Shown here: one piece after another, positions 1-7,806 of the stretch
Layout: each line of letters begins with the position of its first letter
How positions within the stretch are numbered: position 1 is the first letter of the stretch
From: CAVRTM01 sp963696105
Lineage (GTDB): Bacteria; Actinomycetota; Actinomycetes; Actinomycetales; Dermatophilaceae
Direction: 5' to 3'
DNA: 64,000 nt
NCBI GenBank assembly: GCA_963696105.1
Contig: CAVOIP010000005.1
Location: 806,001 to 870,000 of the forward strand
The notes under the pieces: generated by a model
The model's input: the letters and a program-made list of their open reading frames with translations, nothing else
Database searches by the model: none
Told to the model about the DNA's origin: nothing
Position numbers and translations under genes: made by a program

Positions 1-1256
1 ACACCTGGCAGAAGGCCGGTGATGCTGTTGGTCGGCGAGGTGACGTCGAAGGCGCCCGGGCCGGTGCCGACGTGCAGCACCGCGTCGCTGCCGGCGTTGA
101 GCACCTGCATGCCGCCCAGGGTGGTGTCGAGCCCTCCGCCGCTGATGGTGATGTCGGAGGCCGAGCCGGTGGTGGTGGACGTCAGCTGCAGCCGGTAGGC
201 ACTGCTCGAGACCCCGACCGCTGTGGCGTTGACGCCGACGCCGGACGCGGAGATGGCCCGCGCGACGTCGCTGAGGGTGGCCGTGGAGCCGGCACTGACG
301 GAGCTCGTGGTGGCGGCGCCCAACCGCAGGCCGCCGGTGAGCGTGGCCTGGACCGTGTCTCCGTTGGCCCCGGTCAGGGTGAGCGTTCCTCCCGGACCGG
401 CGCTCGTGACCGCCGGCTGTGCGACACCGTCCAGCGTCACCAGGCCGTCCTGCCCGACGGCCGGCGTCGACGAGGCGGCCAGCCCGAGGGCCGTGTTGCC
501 GGAGTCGACCGTCAGGGAGACGGCCGAACCCTCGCGCGCCGTGCTGACCTGCAGGTGGCCGCTGTCGTCGATCCGTGCGGTGAGGGCGCCCCCTGACTGC
601 TGGCCGATCTGGGCGGCGACCTCGTCGAGAGTGTGGCTGCCCGAGCCGAACGTCACCGAGATCGTGGACGACGCCGTGCCGTCCTTGAGGGTGAAGGCGA
701 GCGTGTTCTGCGAACCGAGGTCCACCGTGGGCGGCAGGACCTGCTGACCCGAGAGTGTCGCGGCTCTGGATGCCTGCGTGACGGAGATGGTGTGGACGCC
801 GGCGGACAGCGTGGCGCCCGGCGTGACCGACGAGAGCCCGATGCCCGCTGCACCTTTGGTGACGGTGAACGGGCTGGTGGCGACCGTGCTGGCGAGTGAA
901 CCGACGGTGCCGGAGGAGACCACGGACGTCGCGCTGGCGACGCTGGTCACCGTGAAGCGGGCGCTGCCCGGCTGGGCGGTCGGCCCTGTGCTCACGCTGG
1001 CCAGTGTGGGCGCCGAGGAGGTGCCCGTGGTGCTGCCCCACGCGGACTGCTTGGTGATCGAGTCCGGCACGAACGCGTTGGCCGCGCTCTGCAGCGCGGT
1101 GAACAGTGAGTTCAGCCCCTGCAGCGAGGTGACCATCGTCTGGCTGGCGGTCTTGTGGTCGGTCAGCTGCTGCTCGGGCTGCCGCTCCACCTGCATCAGC
1201 TGGCTGATGATCTGCGTGGTGTTCAGGCCGGAGACGAGGCCGTCGATGGCGCTCAT
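1..1256 (-). CDS. fliD: Flagellar cap protein FliD (3'-partial)
   Basis: Filament cap (hook-associated protein 2), which sits outside the cell at the filament tip and helps flagellin polymerise. About 418 residues are visible; the C-terminal end runs off the left edge. The ATG at 1256 follows GGAAGGGG with 6-nt spacing. The first residues, MSAIDGLVSGLNTTQII, are the family hallmark and are followed by a heptad-like stretch (QLMQVERQPEQQL). The rest is a Ser/Thr/Gly/Ala-rich beta domain, as expected for FliD. It lies directly downstream of fliC on the same strand, separated by a strong stem-loop. The identification is firm; total length and C-terminal coiled coil cannot be judged. Confidence 0.93.
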   Translation of the reverse strand, partial: MSAIDGLVSGLNTTQIISQLMQVERQPEQQLTDHKTASQTMVTSLQGLNSLFTALQSAANAFVPDSITKQSAWGSTTGTSSAPTLASVSTGPTAQPGSARFTVTSVASATSVVSSGTVGSLASTVATSPFTVTKGAAGIGLSSVTPGATLSAGVHTISVTQASRAATLSGQQVLPPTVDLGSQNTLAFTLKDGTASSTISVTFGSGSHTLDEVAAQIGQQSGGALTARIDDSGHLQVSTAREGSAVSLTVDSGNTALGLAASSTPAVGQDGLVTLDGVAQPAVTSAGPGGTLTLTGANGDTVQATLTGGLRLGAATTSSVSAGSTATLSDVARAISASGVGVNATAVGVSSSAYRLQLTSTTTGSASDITISGGGLDTTLGGMQVLNAGSDAVLHVGTGPGAFDVTSPTNSITGLLPG

Positions 1257-1298
1257 GGCGGTCCCCTTCCCGGGCCCTTGGTGTGTGCGGGTGGACGA

Positions 1299-1331
1299 CC
1301 ACGGGGCGGACCGGGAGGGCCCGCCCCGTGG
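1299..1331 (-). terminator. Stem-loop between fliC and fliD
   Basis: A perfect 11-bp inverted repeat (CCACGGGGCGG / CCGCCCCGTGG, arms 1299-1309 and 1321-1331) with an 11-nt loop, 22 nt after the fliC stop. There is no T-tract, which is common for actinobacterial terminators. It probably ends or attenuates fliC transcription, or stabilises the abundant flagellin mRNA, before fliD. Confidence 0.7.
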
Positions 1332-1353
1332 ACGATCAGGTCACGCCGTTCGA

Positions 1354-2418
1354 TCAGCCGAGGAGCTTGAGCACCGACTGCGGGGCCTGGTTGGCCTGCG
1401 CCAGCATCGAGACGCCGGCCTGCTGCAGGATCTGGCTCCGGGTGAAGGAGGTCATCTCCTTGGCCATGTCGGTGTCGCGGATGCGGGACTCGGCGGCCGA
1501 CGCGTTCTCCGCGGCGACCGACAGGCTGTTGATGGTGTGCTGGAGCCGGTTCTGCACCGCACCGAGGTCAGCACGCTGCCCCGAGACGGTGTTGATGGCA
1601 GCGTCCAGGGTCGCGATCGCGGTGCTCGCGCCGGCCTGGGTGCTCACGTCGACTGCCGAGCTCACGGTGAAGGACCCGGTCTTGGCGGTGGCGTCCGACA
1701 GAGCGCTCTTGTCGAACGTGAGGACTGCTCCGCCGTTGTCGGCGTTGAACGTCACCGTCTTGGCGGTGTCGTCGTAGGCGCCGATCGTGGTCCCGCTGGC
1801 GTCCTTGACGACGCCGTTGTCGATGCTGAACGTGCCCTTCACCGGCGTTCCACTGGTGACGGACGCCGAGGCACCGTTGACTGCGGAGCCCTTGGTGGTC
1901 GCGCCCTCGACACCGAGGTCGGAGGCCTTCATGCTGCCCACCGAGACGGCCAGGGTCTGTCCCGAGTTGGCACCGATCTGGAAGGTGCCGTGGAACGAGC
2001 CATCCAGCAGGTTCTGACCGTTGAACTGCGTGGTGTTGCCGATCCGGTTCAGCTCCTGGGTGAGCTGGGTGACCTCCTTCTGGATCTGGGCGCGGTCGTC
2101 GTTGCTGTTCGTGTCGTTGCCGGACTGGACGGCGAGCTGGCGCATGCGCTGCAGGATGGAGTGCGTCTCGTTCAGCGCGCCTTCAGCGGTCTGGATGAGG
2201 CTGATGCCGTCCTGGGCGTTGCTGGTGGCCTGGTTCAGGCCGCTCGTCTGGGCGCGCAGCTTCTCGGAGATGGCGAGGCCGGCAGCGTCGTCGGCGGCGC
2301 GGTTGATCCGCAGACCCGAGGACAGGCGCTCCAGGCTGGTCGACATCGCGTTCTGCGTGCTCGACAGGTTGCGGTAGGCGTTCATCGCCGCAACGTTGGT
2401 GTTGATCTGAAGACCCAT
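1354..2418 (-). CDS. fliC: Flagellin FliC/Hag
   Basis: Structural protein of the flagellar filament, 354 residues. The ATG at 2418 is preceded by GGAGGAATCATC, a strong ribosome site. The conserved D0/D1 N-terminus (MGLQINTNVAAMNAYRNLS, then SSGLRINRAADDAAGLAIS) and C-terminus (residues ~270-354, RIRDTDMAKEMTSFTR, ending VLKLLG) flank a short variable middle domain. The gene is monocistronic-looking, with its own leader (2419-~2503) and a stem-loop after the stop. The leader carries CsrA-type sites, and fliW and csrA lie 2 kb away, so translation is probably controlled by the FliW/CsrA switch. An upstream in-frame GTG/ATG extension is possible but lacks a ribosome site. Confidence 0.97.
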   Translation of the reverse strand: MGLQINTNVAAMNAYRNLSSTQNAMSTSLERLSSGLRINRAADDAAGLAISEKLRAQTSGLNQATSNAQDGISLIQTAEGALNETHSILQRMRQLAVQSGNDTNSNDDRAQIQKEVTQLTQELNRIGNTTQFNGQNLLDGSFHGTFQIGANSGQTLAVSVGSMKASDLGVEGATTKGSAVNGASASVTSGTPVKGTFSIDNGVVKDASGTTIGAYDDTAKTVTFNADNGGAVLTFDKSALSDATAKTGSFTVSSAVDVSTQAGASTAIATLDAAINTVSGQRADLGAVQNRLQHTINSLSVAAENASAAESRIRDTDMAKEMTSFTRSQILQQAGVSMLAQANQAPQSVLKLLG

Positions 2419-2423
2419 GATGA

Positions 2424-2466
2424 TTCCTCCGTGGATGGTTTCACGAGGAGTCCGTCCGTGGACTCC
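2424..2466 (-). promoter_or_regulatory. Putative two-site CsrA-binding leader of fliC
   Basis: In the mRNA sense, an upstream hairpin (arms GGAGTCC / GGACTCC, 2447-2466) presents ACGGAC in its loop, which contains the CsrA core A-N-GGA. About 26 nt further on, ACGGAGGA (2425-2432) overlaps the Shine-Dalgarno of fliC and contains a second A-N-GGA. B. subtilis hag has the same arrangement of one loop site and one SD site. The role in this organism is inferred from the motif layout and from csrA/fliW nearby. Confidence 0.6.
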
Positions 2467-2509
2467 CCTTGTCGTCACCTTCCGGTGCCGACAGGGCTCT
2501 CATCGGCAG

Positions 2510-2537
2510 CCATCGGGGCCACCTGAGAAACTCTTTG
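2510..2537 (-). promoter_or_regulatory. Candidate sigma-28-type promoter of fliC
   Basis: Reading leftwards, CAAA (2534-2537), a 16-nt spacer and CCCGATGG (2510-2517) resemble the FliA consensus TAAA-N15-GCCGATAA (5 of 8 matches in the -10). Transcription would start near 2503 and give a leader of about 85 nt. A FliA/WhiG-type sigma gene lies next door. This is a motif match only. Confidence 0.35.
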
Positions 2538-2665
2538 GATTTATTCAGCCGGCCGCTTGGCCCGTCACCGGGGGGCCGCTCTCGTTGCCCCGGCACGACC
2601 GAAGTGGGCGTCCGATCGGCGTCGACCGGTCGCTTCGGGGCAACAAGCGGGAGAACGGGCAGGCG

Positions 2666-3532
2666 TCAGGCGGTCTGGGCGGCCATCGGGGCCGGGCGCA
2701 GGCCGGGCAGGCCGAGGCGCGCGTGGAAGGAGGAGCGGCTGGCGATCGTGGCGTAGTACGCCTCGCGCCGGTTCGCCGCGACACCCGTGCTCTTCGGCAG
2801 CATCTCAGGCGCCAGCTGGCTGTTCATGCCGTCCTTGAGCAGCTTCAGCGCCTCCGCCCGCAGCTGGGAGATCCGCGACTCGGTGACCCCGAGCTCCTCG
2901 GCCAGCTCGCGCATCGGCCGGTCCTCGAAGAAGCAGCCGCGGACGACCTTCTGCAGCCGCTCGGGCAGGGAGTGGACGGCATCGCGCAGGTAGGACTGGC
3001 GCTCGCGCTCGACCAGGACGGACTCGGGGGTCTCGGCGGTGGCAGGCAGGATCGCGTCGGCGCCGGCCTCGGTGGCCAGGTGGTCGATCCGCAGGACGAC
3101 GGACTGGTGCAGGTCGCCCTCGATCCGCTGCAGCTCGGCCCGGCTGATGCCGAGGCCACGAGCGAGCTCGTCCGGCGACGGGGTGCGCCCGAGGTGGGCC
3201 GTCAGCGACTCGTACATGGAGTTGCGCTCGCGGACCCGGCCCCGCAGCGAGCGGGTGGCCCAGTCGGCCGACCGCAGCTCGTCCAGCAGTGCGCCCCGGA
3301 TGCGGCGCGCGGCGTACCGGGCGAACGGCACCCCCTGCTCGGGGTCGAACGACCCGGCGGCGGCGAACAGGGCGCTCATGCCGGCCGACGTCAGGTCGTC
3401 GGTGTGGACGTGCCCCGGCAGCCGCATGCTGATGGACCGCACCTCGTGGTGAACCAGCGCCAGGTGGGTACGGCACAGCTCGTCAACGGTGGGCGCGTTA
3501 GCAGGCTGCGCGGCGATAATGGGGGAGGTCAC
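2666..3532 (-). CDS. fliA: RNA polymerase sigma factor, FliA/WhiG (sigma-28) type
   Basis: Alternative sigma factor of about 288 residues, expected to direct late flagellar transcription. Region 2 is seen as VRSISMRLPGHVHTDDLTSAGM and the following FDPEQGVPFARYAARRIRGALLDELR. Region 3 is RTPSPDELARGLGIS. Region 4 has the helix-turn-helix MRELAEELGVTESRISQLRAEALKLL. An in-frame reading extends to 3622, but GTG 3532 (VTSPIIAAQP) is where family-like sequence begins, so it was chosen; no strong ribosome site decides it. The gene is divergent from flgN. WhiG homologues control sporulation in Streptomyces; the flagellar context here favours a FliA role. Confidence 0.85.
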   Translation of the reverse strand: MTSPIIAAQPANAPTVDELCRTHLALVHHEVRSISMRLPGHVHTDDLTSAGMSALFAAAGSFDPEQGVPFARYAARRIRGALLDELRSADWATRSLRGRVRERNSMYESLTAHLGRTPSPDELARGLGISRAELQRIEGDLHQSVVLRIDHLATEAGADAILPATAETPESVLVERERQSYLRDAVHSLPERLQKVVRGCFFEDRPMRELAEELGVTESRISQLRAEALKLLKDGMNSQLAPEMLPKSTGVAANRREAYYATIASRSSFHARLGLPGLRPAPMAAQTA

Positions 3533-3725
3533 GAGTTGGAAGTTAGTGTCGCGAAATGACGCTGCGCTAGGCCAATGCCAAACAAAGACAAACGAAGCCA
3601 ACAAATGATCATCCTGCGCCATATGTTCTAGCCACGTCCTAGCCGGGAATGACTAGTCATTCGGAACCAGAAACTGGCCGACGCCGAAACCTCAGCGTCG
3701 TCGGCCCCCGACCGATGTTAGGGAC

Positions 3726-4268
3726 GTGATCGACATGCGCCCTCCCGCAACCGTCGCACCCGGCGACGAGAGCCGGGCCGAGACGGCTCTTGCCCACGTC
3801 TCCTCCGCCCTGTGGCGCATCCGCGAGCTGCTGGACCTGCTGACCTTCAAGCTGGAGACCGAGCAGGTCCTCGTGGCCGCCGGGCGCACCCGGTGGCTGG
3901 GCCGCGCGACCCATGAGGTGGAGCTGGTCCTGGAGGAGATCCGCCACGCCGAGCTGCGCCGCAGCATCGAGCTCGGTGACGTGGCCGACGCCCTCGGGCT
4001 GGACCCGGACTGCTCCCTGCGCGAGCTCGCCGCCGCGGCGCCACCCCCGTGGGACGACGTGCTGAAGGACCACCGCGAGTCCCTGCTCACCGCGACCTCG
4101 GAGATCTCCGCCCTGGCGGAGAGCAACCGTGAGCTGCTCGACACCAGCTACCGCGCGCTGCAGGAGGCGCTCGGCCTGGTCTCCCCCACGCCCGAGGCCT
4201 CGACCTACACCGCCGCCGGCGCCACCGCGCCGCAGACCACCAGACGACTGTTCGACCAGTCCACCTGA
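3726..4268 (+). CDS. flgN: FlgN-family flagellar chaperone
   Basis: Cytoplasmic export chaperone that normally holds the hook-filament junction proteins FlgK and FlgL. It is a 180-residue, mostly helical protein (ALWRIRELLDLLTFKLETEQVLVAAG, then VELVLEEIRHAELRR) with the FlgN-family heptad-like spacing. The start is GTG 3726 or ATG 3735, neither with a clear ribosome site. It is followed after 20 nt by fliW and then csrA. flgK and flgL, which usually sit between flgN and fliW, are absent here. The assignment rests on helical pattern, size and locus rather than a catalytic motif. Confidence 0.75.
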   Translation: MIDMRPPATVAPGDESRAETALAHVSSALWRIRELLDLLTFKLETEQVLVAAGRTRWLGRATHEVELVLEEIRHAELRRSIELGDVADALGLDPDCSLRELAAAAPPPWDDVLKDHRESLLTATSEISALAESNRELLDTSYRALQEALGLVSPTPEASTYTAAGATAPQTTRRLFDQST

Positions 4269-4288
4269 CACGCCGAGCTGGAGAGACC

Positions 4289-4708
4289 GTGACCGTCACC
4301 GACACGCTGCCCGCACCGACGACTGCCCCGACGCAGCCGCAGATCCACTTCCCGTCCGGCCTGGTGGGCTACCCCGCCGCCCAGCGGTTCGTCCTCGAGG
4401 CCGCCGACGGGGGCGTGTTCGAGCTGCGGGGCGTGTCGGAGGACGACCCTGACTTCGTCGTGGTCGCCCCCGCGGCCTTCTTCCCCGACTACGCGCCCGT
4501 GATCGACGACGAGACCGTCGAGCGGCTCGCCCTCCGCAGCGAGGAGGACGCCCTCGTGCTGCTGGTCGTCACCCTGCGCGACAACCCGGCCGACGCCTCC
4601 GCCAACACCCTCGCGCCGCTCGTCATCAACGCCCGGACCTACGACGCCGCGCAGGTCGTCCTCACCGGGCAGCCCTTCTCGCTGCGCCAGCCGCTGCTCG
4701 CGTCCTGA
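4289..4708 (+). CDS. fliW: Flagellar assembly factor FliW
   Basis: A 139-residue protein antagonist of CsrA. In B. subtilis, free FliW sequesters CsrA, and flagellin competes for FliW, which couples flagellin translation to export. Family features seen: IHFPSGLVGYPAAQRFVLE near the N-terminus, then PDFVVVAPAAFFPDYAPVIDDETV, VLLVVTLRDNPADASANTLAPLVINARTYDAAQVVL towards the end. The start is GTG 4289 after GGAGAGACC. It lies 80 nt before csrA, so the two are probably co-transcribed. Confidence 0.93.
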   Translation: MTVTDTLPAPTTAPTQPQIHFPSGLVGYPAAQRFVLEAADGGVFELRGVSEDDPDFVVVAPAAFFPDYAPVIDDETVERLALRSEEDALVLLVVTLRDNPADASANTLAPLVINARTYDAAQVVLTGQPFSLRQPLLAS

Positions 4709-4788
4709 GTCCCGCGCCCCTCGGGCGCACCTGCGCGGTCGCGCCGCTTAGGGTGGGACGTCCGGGCAGCAGGAGAAAGGACTCTTCC

Positions 4789-5079
4789 ATGCTGGTGCTC
4801 AGCCGTCGTCCCCAACAGAGCTTCGTCATCGGCCACGACATCGTCATCACGGTGCTCGAGGTCAACGGCGACACCGTGCGCCTGGGCATCGCCGCGCCGC
4901 GCGACGTCGACATCCACCGCGAAGAGGTCTACCGCGAGCTGCAGCAGGCCAACACGACCGCGGCCTCGCCCTCGTCCGACGCGGTGGCCGCCTTCGCCCG
5001 CCGGGCCTCCGCGGCGCCGAAGCCGGGCCAGGAAGGCCCGCATCAGGGCGCCCAGCCCGACCCGCCGGCACCGGCCTGA
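4789..5079 (+). CDS. csrA: Carbon storage regulator CsrA with C-terminal tail
   Basis: RNA-binding translational repressor (homodimer, binds A-N-GGA in hairpin loops). The start is ATG 4789 after AGGAGAAAGGAC. The core fits the family: MLVLSRRPQQSFVIG, then VRLGIAAPRDVDIHREEVYREL, with the conserved early and late Arg residues. The usual length is about 60-75 residues. Here it is 96 residues, with an Ala/Pro/Gln-rich tail after residue ~60 that is probably disordered. It lies downstream of fliW. Its likely target is the fliC leader. Confidence 0.95.
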   Translation: MLVLSRRPQQSFVIGHDIVITVLEVNGDTVRLGIAAPRDVDIHREEVYRELQQANTTAASPSSDAVAAFARRASAAPKPGQEGPHQGAQPDPPAPA

Positions 5080-5137
5080 CCGGCGCAGGCACAGCACCGC
5101 CCGGCGCCGGACCCGTCAGAGGCCTGAGCGCCTCGTC

Positions 5138-6169
5138 TCATGCCGTCGCCCGCCGCGCCGCCGCTCCTGGCCCGCTGCGTGACCCCGACGCCACCTCCAC
5201 GGCCTGTACGCCGCGGCGCACCTCCGCGCCCGCCGGCCAGCCCCCGACGTGCAGCGGCACGCCGTCCTCGCTCACCAGGCGTGCCGCCAGGTGCCGCCCG
5301 GCCAGCAGCCCGGCGGCTCCACGTCCCCGCACCACAGCCGCGGTCGACCACGTGTTGGCCTCGACGCAGGTTTCGGCCGCGACGGTGACCGAGCGCCATA
5401 CGGGCTCGACGGGCTGGCACGTGGCCGGGTCCAGGATGTGGTGCAGCTCGCGACCCTCCCGCTGCCACTGCCGCGACCGCGTGCTGGAGGTGGCGAGCGC
5501 CCCGCCGGACGGCAGGGTGACCAGGGCCGCGGGGTCGTCGGGCTGGTCGCGGACCAGCACCCGCCACCCTCCGTCCGGTCCGGCACCGGCCGTGGCGATG
5601 TCCCCGCCGAGAGAGACCAGCACCCCGATCCCCAGCTGCTCGGCCACCGCCCGCGCGCAGCGGTCGGCCGCCCAGGCCTTGGCCGTCGAGCCGAGGTCCA
5701 GCCGGATGTCGGCGGGGACGCTGACCACCCGGCGGACGGCGTCGAGCTCGATCCGCTGCCAGCCGGGGGCCGGCCGCCGTACGAGGCGGATGCCGTCGCG
5801 GCGCCGGGACGCCTCGGCGACCTCGGCAAAGTCGCGGTCGTAGCCCAGGGCCGCGAGCGCATCCCCCAGCGTGGGGTCGACCGCACCGGCGGTGGCGCGC
5901 GCCGCGGCGAGGGCGACCTCCAGCATCTCGGACAGGACGTCGCTGACCCGGGTGGGGCGGCCCCGGCGCACCGCCAGGCGGCGCAGCTCGGAGTCCGGGC
6001 GGAACCGGCTCGCCGCGAGCTCCACGCGGGCCAGCTCACGGTCGACGAGGCGCTTGGCGGCGGGCAGGTGGTGCGGGTCGGCGACGGCGAGGCGCACGGT
6101 GGTGGACCAGAGCGCCCACTCGTACGCCGGCCCCCGCAGCGTCAGGTCGCCCAGGCCGGCGGGGGCCAT
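5138..6169 (-). CDS. apbE: FAD:protein FMN transferase (ApbE family)
   Basis: Transfers FMN from FAD onto a Ser/Thr of exported redox proteins. About 343 residues. Motifs seen: VDPTLGDALAALGYDRDF, IRLDLGSTAKAWAADR, VLVSLGGDIATAG, and HHILDPATCQPVEP with the Mg-binding Asp region. The start is taken at ATG 6169, which overlaps the stop of the upstream small gene as TGATG (GTG 6172 is the alternative), so the two are translationally coupled. No signal peptide is seen. No obvious FMN-binding (S/T-G-A-S/T) substrate protein is adjacent; the tiny upstream membrane protein is the only partner candidate. Confidence 0.9.
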   Translation of the reverse strand: MAPAGLGDLTLRGPAYEWALWSTTVRLAVADPHHLPAAKRLVDRELARVELAASRFRPDSELRRLAVRRGRPTRVSDVLSEMLEVALAAARATAGAVDPTLGDALAALGYDRDFAEVAEASRRRDGIRLVRRPAPGWQRIELDAVRRVVSVPADIRLDLGSTAKAWAADRCARAVAEQLGIGVLVSLGGDIATAGAGPDGGWRVLVRDQPDDPAALVTLPSGGALATSSTRSRQWQREGRELHHILDPATCQPVEPVWRSVTVAAETCVEANTWSTAAVVRGRGAAGLLAGRHLAARLVSEDGVPLHVGGWPAGAEVRRGVQAVEVASGSRSGPGAAARRATA

Positions 6170-6420
6170 CACGACCCGCCAGACTGCGCCTGGGGGGCTC
6201 CGCCGGCGATCCCGGGCTGCACCGTGGTGCCTGATGCGACCGAGGGGCTCGAGGCCACCGAGCTGGAGCCGGCGGCCGACGCCGACGAACGGGAACCGGC
6301 CGCATGGTCCGACGCGTGGGCCAGACCGGCTACCGCCCCGGTCGCCGTCACACCGATCCCGGCGAGAACGGCGGCGGCCTGCCGGGCACGGTGCGGGCCG
6401 CGTGCGCGTGCACTGTTCAT
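6169..6420 (-). CDS. Small Ser/Ala-rich membrane or secreted protein upstream of apbE
   Basis: An 83-residue protein with start ATG 6420 after AGGAGG (7-nt spacing), one of the best ribosome sites in the window. It has a basic N-terminus (residues 1-13), one hydrophobic segment (about 14-34, AAAVLAGIGVTATGAVAGLA), then a Ser/Ala/Gly/Val low-complexity tail that would be outside the membrane. Its stop overlaps the apbE start, so it is probably made with ApbE. The function is not recognised. It could be a flavinylation substrate or an anchor, but no classical FMN-attachment motif is seen. Confidence 0.7.
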   Translation of the reverse strand: MNSARARGPHRARQAAAVLAGIGVTATGAVAGLAHASDHAAGSRSSASAAGSSSVASSPSVASGTTVQPGIAGGAPQAQSGGS

Positions 6421-6521
6421 GAGGGGACCTCCTGGGGGCTGCTGGAGCTCCAGACTCGCCAACCCCGCTGTGGTGGCCCTGTGCCGGCCCTGTCCCCCTG
6501 CTGACAGGGTGCGCGGCCTCG

Positions 6522-7157
6522 CTACAGGTCCGGCCCGGCGCTGCGCAGGCGCTCCACCTCGGACATCGCCTCGCGCAGGTCGGCCAGCCACGCGTCGGTG
6601 TGCTCGCCCACGAGCTTGACGCACCAGGCCAGCGCCTCCGAGCGGGAGCGGGCGACCCCGGCGTCGACGAGGGTGTCGAGCACCTGCCGCTCGCTCTGGC
6701 GCAGGCGGGTCATGGCCGGGACGGCCAGGTGGGTGAACAGCCGGCCGGTGTCGCCGATGCGGGCACCCCAGGAGACCTGCCGCCCATAGCGCGACTGGGC
6801 CTCGTCGGCGATGGCCATCCGCTGTCCGCGGGTGTCCTCCCGCCACCGCGTGATCCGGCCCTCGGCGGCGTCCTCGCCGCCGTCCACCGGTGCGAGCTCG
6901 CCGGTCACCGTGATCTCGTCGCGGTCCACCACGACCTCGGGCCCACCGACGAACCAGTCGTCGGGCAGCCTGCCGGCGAACCACTCGGCTGCGCCGCTGG
7001 CGTCGGGCAGGTCGGCCTGCTGCCATCCACCCGGCCGCCCGAACGGGCCGCCCCTGCGCGGTCCGGAGCCGTGCCCATGCCGGCCGCGGGGGCCGCGCCC
7101 GCCCATGCCACGCCGGCCCTCGCCGGCCTCCTCAGTGTTCGTGTCGTCTGTCGACAT
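6522..7157 (-). CDS. Uncharacterised actinobacterial protein with RHH-like C-terminus
   Basis: 211 residues, start ATG 7157 after AGAAGG. The first ~45 residues are Gly/Arg/His-rich and probably disordered. The middle (46-125) has an acidic-aromatic block (DWFVGGPEVVVDRDEITVTG). The C-terminal part reads RLRQSERQVLDTLVDAGVARSR SEALAWCVKLV (a space marks a break), with the spacing of a ribbon-helix-helix ('SRSEALR') module. It may bind DNA or dimerise through this part. It lies alone, divergent from the nitroreductase gene and upstream of the apbE pair. No function is known to me. Confidence 0.6.
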   Translation of the reverse strand: MSTDDTNTEEAGEGRRGMGGRGPRGRHGHGSGPRRGGPFGRPGGWQQADLPDASGAAEWFAGRLPDDWFVGGPEVVVDRDEITVTGELAPVDGGEDAAEGRITRWREDTRGQRMAIADEAQSRYGRQVSWGARIGDTGRLFTHLAVPAMTRLRQSERQVLDTLVDAGVARSRSEALAWCVKLVGEHTDAWLADLREAMSEVERLRSAGPDL

Positions 7158-7346
7158 GTCCTTCTCCCTTCTGATTACACCATTACACCTCGACAGTGCC
7201 CGCGTGTCACCCCTTCAGTTCAGGCCGCCGACGTCCCGGGGAGGTTCGGGGTGGTGCGCCGCGCCTCCGCCGCCCCGAGACGGCGGCGCGTGCCCTTCGA
7301 CGCCCCCGCACGCGCGTCGTACCAGCGGGTGGTGTTGGGTGAGAAC

Positions 7347-7787
7347 ATGCCCCTTTCCGGAGAGTACGAGCCCAGTCCCAGCCAGTGGGTCCGCGACCAG
7401 GTCGAGGAGTACGAGCGCTCCGGCGGCACGAGCGGCACCACGCTGCGCGGGTTGCCCGTGATCCTCCTGACCACGGTCGGCGCGAAGTCGGGCAAGCTGC
7501 GCAAGGTGCCGCTGATGCGGGTGGAGCACGAGGGTCGCTACGCCGCGGTCGCCTCCCTGGGCGGTGCACCCAAGCACCCGGTCTGGTACCACAACGTCCT
7601 GGCCGACCCCCACGTCGAGCTGCAGGACGGGACAGTGAAGCAGGACATGGTCGCCCGTGAGGTCACGGGCGAGGAGAAGGCACGGTGGTGGGAGCGCTGC
7701 GTCGCCGCGTTCCCCGACTATGCCGACTACCAGAAGAAGACCGACCGCGAGATCCCGGTGTTCGTGCTCGAGCCCGCGGCGGGCTGA
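7347..7787 (+). CDS. Deazaflavin-dependent nitroreductase family protein
   Basis: 146 residues, start ATG 7347 (MPLSGEYEPSPSQWVRDQV). It belongs to the split-barrel F420/Ddn-type family: LRGLPVILLTTVGAKSGKLRKVPLMRVEHEG is the classic nucleotide-binding N-terminal half, and YAAVASLGGAPKHPVWYHNVLADPHVELQDG the second half. Members use reduced F420, or sometimes flavin, to reduce quinones or nitro compounds in the cytoplasm. Longer upstream starts exist in frame, but family similarity begins at 7347. It converges on the sugar porter, with a strong stem-loop between. The substrate cannot be predicted. Confidence 0.88.
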   Translation: MPLSGEYEPSPSQWVRDQVEEYERSGGTSGTTLRGLPVILLTTVGAKSGKLRKVPLMRVEHEGRYAAVASLGGAPKHPVWYHNVLADPHVELQDGTVKQDMVAREVTGEEKARWWERCVAAFPDYADYQKKTDREIPVFVLEPAAG

Positions 7788-7806
7788 GCACCCGCCCTCG
7801 CATGCC

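Noticed and set aside
778..2526. A 582-codon + strand frame across fliD/fliC
   Set aside because: Antisense of two well-supported flagellar genes; low-complexity composition typical of GC-rich shadow frames.
3700..3726. Sigma-28 promoter in front of flgN
   Set aside because: ACCGATGT resembles the -10, but no TAAA-like -35 occurs at 15-16 nt.
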